Source: Micromonospora trifolii (GTDB lineage: Bacteria; Actinomycetota; Actinomycetes; Mycobacteriales; Micromonosporaceae). Taken from it: a stretch of 63,615 nt of DNA. The translations under genes and the position numbers were made by a program. Location: contig NZ_JAKKFD010000036.1 in assembly GCF_022229005.1 (NCBI RefSeq), positions 1 to 63,615 on the forward strand, given 5' to 3'. This document shows, piece by piece, positions 58,352 to 63,615 of this stretch. The notes below the pieces were generated by a model, which made no database searches, was not told the DNA's origin, and saw only the letters and a program-made list of their open reading frames with translations. Position 1 is the first letter of the stretch; every line of letters begins with the position of its first letter.

Positions 58352-59235
58352 GCGACCTTCCACGGGGCGGGTGGAGCGGGGGAGTGGAACGCGTCGACCA
58401 GGGCGCTGTGCCAGTCCGGAAGCGGGGGCAGACCCACGGCTGCCCAGCGGCTGTGCCCTAGCACACTGTACGCAGGCCGGGGTGCGGGACGCGGATACCG
58501 GTCGCTGGTGGTGGGTCGGATCCGGTCCGGGTCCAGCCCGGCCAGCGTGAACGCGGCGCGGGCCAGCCCGTACCAGGTCGTCTGCCCGGCGCAGGTGCCG
58601 TGGTAGACGCCGGGTGTGGCGTGGCCGGCCAGCGCCGCGTCGGCGAGCGCGACGAGCCGCTCGGCGAGCGCGTAGGACCAGGTGGGTTGGCCGTGTTGGT
58701 CGTCGACCACGTCGAGGTGTTCGTGCTGGGTGGCGAGTCGGAGCATGGTGGCCACGAAGTTCGGGCCGTGCGCGCCGTACAGCCAGGCGGTGCGCACGAC
58801 GTACCCGGTGCCGGGGAGCAGCCGCGCGACGGCCTGTTCGCCGACCAGCTTGCCGCGGCCGTAGGCGTTGACCGGCGCGGTGGGCGCGTCCTCCGGGTAG
58901 GGGGTGTCCGCGTTGCCGGCGAGGACGTAGTCGGTGGAGACCTGGATCAGCCGGGTGCCGGCGGTGGCGCACGCCGCGGCCAGGTTGCCCACGGCGTGGC
59001 CGTTGACGGCGGTCGCGGCGGTCTCGTCGGCCTCGGCGGCGTCGACGTTGGTCCACGCGGCCGCGTTGATCACCAGGTCGTGCCCGGCGACGGCGGCGTG
59101 TACCGCCGCGCTGTCGGTGACGTCCAGGTCGGCGCGGGTGGCCGCGGTCACCTTGAGGTCGGGTCGTGCCCCCAGCACGGTGACCAGGTCCCGGCCGAGC
59201 ATCCCGCCCGCGCCGGTGACGAGGAGTCGGGTCAT
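58348..59235 (-). CDS. rfbD: dTDP-4-dehydrorhamnose reductase (RfbD/RmlD)
   Basis: Last step of dTDP-L-rhamnose synthesis, reducing dTDP-4-keto-L-rhamnose with NAD(P)H. 295 residues. LLVTGAGGMLGRDLVTVLGA (cofactor motif), DLVINAAAWTNVDAAEADET, RLIQVSTDYVLAG (Thr/Ser), AYGRGKLVGEQAV (Y-x-x-x-K), VRTAWLYGAHGPNFVATMLR. All catalytic residues are intact. ATG 59235 overlaps the rfbB stop (ATGA). Confidence 0.95.
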   Translation of the reverse strand: MTRLLVTGAGGMLGRDLVTVLGARPDLKVTAATRADLDVTDSAAVHAAVAGHDLVINAAAWTNVDAAEADETAATAVNGHAVGNLAAACATAGTRLIQVSTDYVLAGNADTPYPEDAPTAPVNAYGRGKLVGEQAVARLLPGTGYVVRTAWLYGAHGPNFVATMLRLATQHEHLDVVDDQHGQPTWSYALAERLVALADAALAGHATPGVYHGTCAGQTTWYGLARAAFTLAGLDPDRIRPTTSDRYPRPAPRPAYSVLGHSRWAAVGLPPLPDWHSALVDAFHSPAPPAPWKVA

Positions 59236-60233
59236 GCGGTCGGCGCGGACTTGAGGGGTTCCCACCAGCTGCGGTTGTCCCGGTACCAGCGGACGGTGTC
59301 GGCGAGGCCCTGGTCCAGAGTGATGCTGGGGTGGTAGCCGAGCTCTTCGCTGATCTTGGTGATGTCGAGGGAGTACCGGCGGTCGTGGCCCTTGCGGTCG
59401 GTGACCGGGACGACCCGGTCCCACCCGGCGTCGCAGGCGTCCAGGAGCAGACCGGTGAGTTCCTTGTTGGTCAACTCGGTGCCGCCGCCGATGTTGTAGA
59501 CCTCGCCGGCGCGGCCCTTCTGCTGGACCAGGGCGATGCCGCGGCAGTGGTCGTGCACGTGCAGCCAGTCCCGGATGTTGCCGCCGTCGCCGTAGAGGGG
59601 GACGGTGCCGCCGTCGAGCAGGTTGCTGACGAACAGCGGGATGACCTTCTCGGGGAACTGGTACGGGCCGTAGTTGTTGGAGCAGCGGGTGACGACCACG
59701 TCCATGCCGTGGGTGCGGTGGTACGACAGCGCGAGCAGGTCGGAGCCGGCCTTGGACGCCGAGTACGGCGAGTTGGGGGCGAGGGGCCAGGTCTCGGTCC
59801 AGGAGCCCTCGTCGATCGAGCCGTAGACCTCGTCGGTGGAGACGTGCACGAACCTGCTGGTGCCGTGGCGCAGCGCCGCGTCGAGCAGCGTCTGGGTGCC
59901 CAGCACGTTGGTGGTGACGAACGGCGCGGCGCCGGCGATCGAGCGGTCGACGTGTGACTCGGCGGCGAAGTGCACGATCACGTCGTGCTCGGCCACCACC
60001 TCGTCGACCACGACCGGGTCGCAGATGTCGCCCTGCACGAACCGCAGTCGCGGGTCGTCGCGGACGGGGTCGAGGTTGGCCAGGTTGCCCGAGTAGGTCA
60101 GTTTGTCCAGCACGGTCACCGCGGCCGGCTCGAGCGGCGGCACGCCGTCTGCACTGCCGAGGGGCTTGCCCAGTAGCAGGCGAACGTACTCCGACCCGAT
60201 GAATCCGGCTCCGCCGGTGACGAGGATCCTCAC
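59232..60233 (-). CDS. rfbB: dTDP-glucose 4,6-dehydratase (RfbB/RmlB)
   Basis: Second step of dTDP-L-rhamnose synthesis: dTDP-glucose to 4-keto-6-deoxyglucose. 333 residues. VRILVTGGAGFIGSEYVRLL (NAD motif), VIVHFAAESHVDRSI, FVHVSTDEVYGSID (Thr-Asp-Glu catalytic set), SPYSASKAGSDLLALSYHRT (Y-x-x-x-K), RCSNNYGPYQFPEKVIPLFV and GDGGNIRDWLHVHDHCRGI complete the family. GTG 60233. It heads the leftward six-gene operon and is divergent from rfbA over 85 bp. Confidence 0.96.
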   Translation of the reverse strand: MRILVTGGAGFIGSEYVRLLLGKPLGSADGVPPLEPAAVTVLDKLTYSGNLANLDPVRDDPRLRFVQGDICDPVVVDEVVAEHDVIVHFAAESHVDRSIAGAAPFVTTNVLGTQTLLDAALRHGTSRFVHVSTDEVYGSIDEGSWTETWPLAPNSPYSASKAGSDLLALSYHRTHGMDVVVTRCSNNYGPYQFPEKVIPLFVSNLLDGGTVPLYGDGGNIRDWLHVHDHCRGIALVQQKGRAGEVYNIGGGTELTNKELTGLLLDACDAGWDRVVPVTDRKGHDRRYSLDITKISEELGYHPSITLDQGLADTVRWYRDNRSWWEPLKSAPTA

Positions 60234-60306
60234 GGGTCCGGAAGTATACGCGACGGGCGACGCGGCGCCTGGCGTGAGATCCCCGTACAACCTGTCCGGG
60301 TGCGGC

Positions 60307-60312
60307 TAGGCT
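60307..60312 (+). promoter_or_regulatory. -10 box (TAGGCT) of a probable leaderless rfbA transcript
   Basis: TAGGCT fits TANNNT and ends 6 bases before the GTG start of rfbA. No Shine-Dalgarno sequence precedes the gene. Confidence 0.45.
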
Positions 60313-60318
60313 TCCCCG

Positions 60319-61209
60319 GTGCGCGGAATCCTACTTGCCGGCGGCACCGGGTCCCGGCTCTGGCCGATCACCCGGGCGGTCTCGAAGCAGCTGATGCCGA
60401 TCTTCGACAAGCCGATGGTCTATTACCCGCTCTCGACCCTGGTGATGTCCGGGGTCCGGGAGATTCTGGTGATCACGACTCCGGACGACCAGGACCAGTT
60501 CCGTCGGCTGCTCGGCGACGGCAGCCAGTTCGGGCTGCGGCTGGAGTACGTCAGCCAGGAGCGTCCGGAGGGCATCGCGCAGGCGTTCATCCTCGGCGCG
60601 GACTTCATCGGCACCGAGTCGGTGGCGTTGGTCCTCGGCGACAACATCTTCCACGGCGTGGGTCTGGGTCGGCAGCTCGCCGACCACTGTGACCCGGTCG
60701 GCGGGCGGGTCTTCGCCTATCAGGTGGCCAACCCGCAGGAGTACGGCGTGGTCGACTTCGACGCCGATGGTCGGGTGCTCTCGATCGAGGAGAAGCCGGC
60801 CCGGCCGAAGTCCCGCTACGCGGTCCCCGGCCTCTACTTCTACGACAACCGGGTGGTCGACATCGCCCGCAAGCTCACCCCGAGCGCCCGCGGCGAGCTG
60901 GAGATCACGGCGGTCAACGAGGTGTACCGGGAGACCGGGGAGCTGGCGGTGACGGTGCTGGACCGGGGCACCGCCTGGCTGGACACCGGCACGTTCACCT
61001 CGATGATGCAGGCCGCCGAGTTCGTCCGGGTGGTCGAGGAGCGGCAGGGTCTCAAGATCGGTTGCGTCGAGGAGGTCGCCTGGCGGGCGGGCCTGATCGA
61101 CGACGCGCAGCTGCGCGCGCTCGCCGAGCCGCTGACCAAGAGCGGTTACGGCAACTACCTGCTCGGTCTGCTCAGCGATCAGGCCGGCGCCGACGGGGGT
61201 TCCTGGTGA
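60319..61209 (+). CDS. rfbA: Glucose-1-phosphate thymidylyltransferase (RfbA/RmlA)
   Basis: First step of dTDP-L-rhamnose synthesis: glucose-1-phosphate and dTTP to dTDP-glucose. 296 residues. ILLAGGTGSRLWPITRAVSK (nucleotide loop) with QLMPIFDKPMVYYPLSTLVM, VLGDNIFHGVGLGRQLADH (metal Asp), GVVDFDADGRVLSIEEKPAR, AVPGLYFYDNRVVDIARKL and GTAWLDTGTFTSMMQAAEFV are all typical. GTG start overlaps no ribosome site and is probably leaderless. Its stop overlaps the rfbC start (GTGA). Confidence 0.96.
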   Translation: MRGILLAGGTGSRLWPITRAVSKQLMPIFDKPMVYYPLSTLVMSGVREILVITTPDDQDQFRRLLGDGSQFGLRLEYVSQERPEGIAQAFILGADFIGTESVALVLGDNIFHGVGLGRQLADHCDPVGGRVFAYQVANPQEYGVVDFDADGRVLSIEEKPARPKSRYAVPGLYFYDNRVVDIARKLTPSARGELEITAVNEVYRETGELAVTVLDRGTAWLDTGTFTSMMQAAEFVRVVEERQGLKIGCVEEVAWRAGLIDDAQLRALAEPLTKSGYGNYLLGLLSDQAGADGGSW

Positions 61210-61829
61210 AGATCCGGGAGCTGAGCATCGAGGGCGCCTGGGAGATCAGCCCCCAGCAGCACGGTGACCCGCGCGGCATGTTCATGGAGTGGTACCGCTT
61301 CGACAAGCTCGCCGAGGTGGTGGGGCATCCGCTGCGGCTGGCCCAGGCCAACCTGTCGGTCTCCGCGCGGGGCGTGGTGCGCGGCGTCCACTTCGCCGAC
61401 GTCCCGCCCGGGCAGGCCAAGTACGTCACCTGTGTGCGGGGCGCGGTCCTCGACGTGATCGTGGACCTGCGGGTGGGCTCGCCGACCTTCGGTCGTTGGG
61501 AGGGCGTCCGGCTGGACGACACCGACCGTCGGGCGGTCTACCTCAGCGAGGGGCTGGGGCACGGGTTCTGCGCGTTGACCGACGACGCGACGTTGAGCTA
61601 TCTCTGCTCGGCCACCTACAACCCGACGGGCGAGCACGCGGTGCATCCGCTCGACGAGGAACTGGGCATCGAGTGGCCCGCCGACGTTGCGTTGCTGTCC
61701 GCGCGTGACGATGCGGCGCCGACCCTCGCCCAGGCCCGCGAGCGGGGCCTGCTTCCGGAGTACGACAGCTGCTGGCGGTTCGTGGCGACCCTCGGTCCGG
61801 ACGGAATGTCGCACTCAACCGGTATGTGA
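61206..61829 (+). CDS. rfbC: dTDP-4-dehydrorhamnose 3,5-epimerase (RfbC/RmlC)
   Basis: Third step of dTDP-L-rhamnose synthesis, double epimerisation of the keto sugar. 207 residues, cupin fold: GAWEISPQQHGDPRGMFMEW, ANLSVSARGVVRGVHFADVP (catalytic His after RG), PPGQAKYVTCVRGAVLDVIV, SPTFGRWEGVRLDDTDRRAV, VYLSEGLGHGFCALTDDATL. GTG 61206 overlaps the rfbA stop by 4 bp. The pathway is complete in the window: rfbA, rfbB, rfbC, rfbD. Confidence 0.94.
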   Translation: MKIRELSIEGAWEISPQQHGDPRGMFMEWYRFDKLAEVVGHPLRLAQANLSVSARGVVRGVHFADVPPGQAKYVTCVRGAVLDVIVDLRVGSPTFGRWEGVRLDDTDRRAVYLSEGLGHGFCALTDDATLSYLCSATYNPTGEHAVHPLDEELGIEWPADVALLSARDDAAPTLAQARERGLLPEYDSCWRFVATLGPDGMSHSTGM

Positions 61830-61885
61830 CCGCGCTCGGGGCACGACCTGTGGTCTGACAGTGACGAACCGGGCCTCCGGGCGGC

Positions 61886-61891
61886 TAATGT
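61886..61891 (+). promoter_or_regulatory. -10 box (TAATGT) of a probable leaderless pafA transcript
   Basis: TAATGT matches TANNNT and ends 6 bases before ATG 61898; no ribosome site precedes the start. The promoter would separate pafA expression from the rfbAC genes. Confidence 0.5.
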
Positions 61892-61897
61892 CACAGC

Positions 61898-63256
61898 ATG
61901 GAGCGGCGAATCTTCGGCCTCGAGACCGAGTACGGCGTCACCTGCACCTATCGCGGGCAGCGGCGGCTGTCCCCGGACGAGGTCGCGCGGTATCTGTTCC
62001 GTCGCGTGGTCTCCTGGGGCCGGTCGAGCAATGTCTTCCTGCGCAATGGGGCCCGGCTCTACCTGGACGTCGGGTCGCATCCGGAGTACGCGACACCGGA
62101 GTGCGACTCGGTGACCGATCTTGTCGCCCACGACCGGGCCGGCGAGCGGATCCTGGAGGGCTTGCTCGTCGACGCGGAGAAGCGGCTGCACGACGAGGGC
62201 ATCGCGGGTGAGATCTACCTGTTCAAGAACAACACCGATTCGGCCGGCAACTCGTACGGCTGCCACGAGAACTATCTGGTCTCCCGGCACGGCGAGTTCG
62301 GCCGGCTCGCCGACGTACTCATCCCGTTCCTGGTCACCCGGCAGTTGATCTGCGGGGCCGGCAAGGTCCTGCAAACCCCACGCGGCGCGGTCTACTGCCT
62401 CTCGCAGCGGGCCGAGCACATCTGGGAGGGCGTCTCCTCGGCGACCACCCGCAGCCGCCCGATCATCAACACCCGCGACGAGCCGCACGCCGACGCCGAG
62501 CGCTACCGGCGGCTGCACGTGATCGTCGGCGACTCCAACATGAACGAGGTCACGACGCTGCTCAAGGTCGGCACCGCCGACATCGTGCTGCGGATGATCG
62601 AGGCCGGGGTGGTGATGCGCGACCTGTCCCTGGAGAACCCGATCCGGGCCATCCGGGAGGTGTCGCACGACATCACCGGCCGGCGCAAGGTGCGGCTGGC
62701 CAACGGCAAGGAGGTCAGCGCCCTGGACATCCAGCAGGAATACCTCGCCAAGGCCACCGAGTTCGTCGAGCGACGCGGCGGCGACCAGGCCGCCAAGCGG
62801 GTCGTCGAGCTGTGGGGCCGGGTGCTCAACGCGGTGGAGAGCGGCGACCTGGAGCCGGTCTCCCGGGAGATCGACTGGGTCAGCAAGCTGCGGCTGATCG
62901 AGCGCTACCAGCGCAAGCACGACCTGCCGCTGTCGCACCCCCGGGTGGCGCAGATGGATCTGGCCTACCACGACGTGCGCCGTGGCCGGGGTCTCTACGG
63001 GCTCCTGGAGCGCCGCGGCGACGTCGACCGGGTGACCACCGACCCGGAGATCTTCGAGGCCAAGGAGACCCCGCCGCAAACCACCCGGGCCCGGTTGCGG
63101 GGCGAGTTCATCCGGCACGCCCAGGAGAAGCGCCGGGACTTCACAGTCGACTGGGTGCACCTGAAGCTCAACGACCAGGCGCAGCGCACCGTGCTGTGCA
63201 AGGACCCGTTCCGGGCGTACGACGAGCGGGTGGAGCGGTTGATCGCCAGCATGTGA
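61898..63256 (+). CDS. pafA: Pup--protein ligase PafA
   Basis: Activates Pup's C-terminal Glu with ATP and links it to substrate lysines. 452 residues. The glutamine-synthetase-like site starts RRIFGLETEYGVTC (E9), with NGARLYLDVGSHPEYATPEC (D57) and LFKNNTDSAGNSYGCHENYL, then RPIINTRDEPHADAERYRRL. It lacks the Dop loop, so it is the ligase rather than the depupylase. C-terminal small domain closes DFTVDWVHLKLNDQAQRTVL. ATG 61898, probably leaderless. Homologue of M. tuberculosis Rv2097c. Confidence 0.97.
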   Translation: MERRIFGLETEYGVTCTYRGQRRLSPDEVARYLFRRVVSWGRSSNVFLRNGARLYLDVGSHPEYATPECDSVTDLVAHDRAGERILEGLLVDAEKRLHDEGIAGEIYLFKNNTDSAGNSYGCHENYLVSRHGEFGRLADVLIPFLVTRQLICGAGKVLQTPRGAVYCLSQRAEHIWEGVSSATTRSRPIINTRDEPHADAERYRRLHVIVGDSNMNEVTTLLKVGTADIVLRMIEAGVVMRDLSLENPIRAIREVSHDITGRRKVRLANGKEVSALDIQQEYLAKATEFVERRGGDQAAKRVVELWGRVLNAVESGDLEPVSREIDWVSKLRLIERYQRKHDLPLSHPRVAQMDLAYHDVRRGRGLYGLLERRGDVDRVTTDPEIFEAKETPPQTTRARLRGEFIRHAQEKRRDFTVDWVHLKLNDQAQRTVLCKDPFRAYDERVERLIASM

Positions 63257-63263
63257 CAGGTTG

Positions 63264-63298
63264 CCGGCCCCGGCGGTGCGCTGTGCCGACGGGGCCGG
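63264..63298 (+). terminator. Terminator hairpin after pafA
   Basis: CCGGCCCCG pairs with CGGGGCCGG 8 bp beyond the pafA stop codon; the inner loop can extend the stem a little. No U-tract, so moderate strength. Confidence 0.55.
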
Positions 63299-63335
63299 TC
63301 AGCCCGGCGGGCTGAACGGTTAAGCTGGGCGCGCC

Positions 63336-63530
63336 ATGACGACTTCTGGACCTTCCGACCGCTCCGAGCGCGGCGCCGAGCGGCAGAACTGGATCGAACG
63401 CCGGCGGGAGAAGATCCGCGCCGAGATCGACCGCAACCGGCGCGGTGACTACACAGTGCCGACCTGGGTGTTGGCACTGGCGCTGGTGCTCATCGTGGGC
63501 GGCTGGCTAGCCCTGATCTTCCTGGCCTAA
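63336..63530 (+). CDS. Small tail-anchored-like membrane protein next to pafA
   Basis: A 64-residue protein: a highly charged N-terminal half (SERGAERQNWIERRREKIRA, then EIDRNRRGDYTVPT) and one C-terminal membrane helix (WVLALALVLIVGGWLALIFL). It has no recognised family. The arrangement of a basic helix before one transmembrane helix resembles small regulatory membrane proteins. ATG 63336; a TAAGCT box lies 9 bases before it. Confidence 0.7.
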   Translation: MTTSGPSDRSERGAERQNWIERRREKIRAEIDRNRRGDYTVPTWVLALALVLIVGGWLALIFLA

Positions 63531-63566
63531 CCCCCACCCACCCCCACCCCCACCCACCCGCCCCAG
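63531..63566. repeat. C-rich tract of CCCCCACCCA-type repeats
   Basis: Short runs of C separated by single A, directly after the stop codon of the small membrane protein. The complementary strand has several G-runs close together and could form a G-quadruplex. Confidence 0.6.
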
Positions 63567-63570
63567 CTCG

Positions 63571-63615
63571 CGTTGATCATGAGGTTATCGCCATGACACG
63601 CCGGGTGGTTTCTAA
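63571..63615. repeat. Second copy of the intergenic palindromic repeat, cut by the window end
   Basis: GTTGATCATGAGGTTATCGC followed by CATGACACGCC matches the left arm and loop of the element at 31598-31652 (GATCATGAAGTT...GACACGCC). The right arm lies beyond the window. Confidence 0.6.

Noticed and set aside
63531..63566. CRISPR-like array
   Set aside because: Only a C-rich simple repeat with no spacers; no CRISPR array was seen anywhere in the window.

Overview
The window is high-GC DNA (GC-rich third codon positions, frequent GTG starts, TANNNT -10 boxes directly upstream of start codons) from an actinomycete. The complete Pup-proteasome system with an ARC-type ATPase, a cobalamin-dependent metH beside a PAC2-family gene, and the style of the intergenic palindromes best fit Micromonosporaceae (Micromonospora or a close relative). 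This is inferred from gene content and sequence style; no database was searched.

Left end (1-5.6 kb): a G-rich tandem repeat, a GntR-family regulator with a palindromic operator, a PAC2-family protein and metH. Next (5.6-9.35 kb) is a decayed island at the 3' end of metH. Three copies of an attachment-like repeat (5624, 8182, 9278) bracket two tandem remnants. Each remnant has a broken tyrosine-integrase tail next to its left repeat. The cargo is a small membrane protein, a DUF4279 protein, an orphan SUKH-4 immunity protein and a duplicated 150-bp element.

Accessory/housekeeping region (9.5-38.5 kb): acetyltransferase-like proteins, MBL hydrolase, APH-fold kinase, VOC proteins, an SDR/LysR divergent pair, an XRE regulator, two secreted enzymes (PQQ-type sugar dehydrogenase and ThuA) that share a C-terminal fascin-like trefoil, alpha/beta hydrolase, CPBP protease, Mug, an ArsR/SRPBCC pair, Ca2+:H+ antiporter, a SigJ-like ECF sigma/YCII pair, a lipoprotein metallopeptidase, HAD phosphatase, CMD protein, and a response regulator followed by an FtsX-type ABC exporter.

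Proteasome locus (38.7-63.5 kb): RecB-like nuclease, M50 protease, TrmI, a conserved protein, ferredoxin and ARC/Mpa. Then a surface-glycan block (GtrA, WbpD/WbpE/WbpB-like sugar-modifying enzymes, GT2, DUF2142). Then dop-pup-HNH-prcB-prcA. Then a second glycan block read leftward (rfbB, rfbD, DUF2304, GT2, flippase, GT2), rfbA-rfbC read rightward, pafA and a small membrane protein. Pup is ligated to substrates by PafA and removed by Dop; tagged proteins are unfolded by ARC/Mpa and degraded by PrcBA. The rfb genes make dTDP-L-rhamnose, and the GT2, flippase, GtrA and DUF2142 proteins would assemble and export a rhamnose-containing surface polymer. The two systems are interleaved rather than merely adjacent, which is the most notable feature of the layout.
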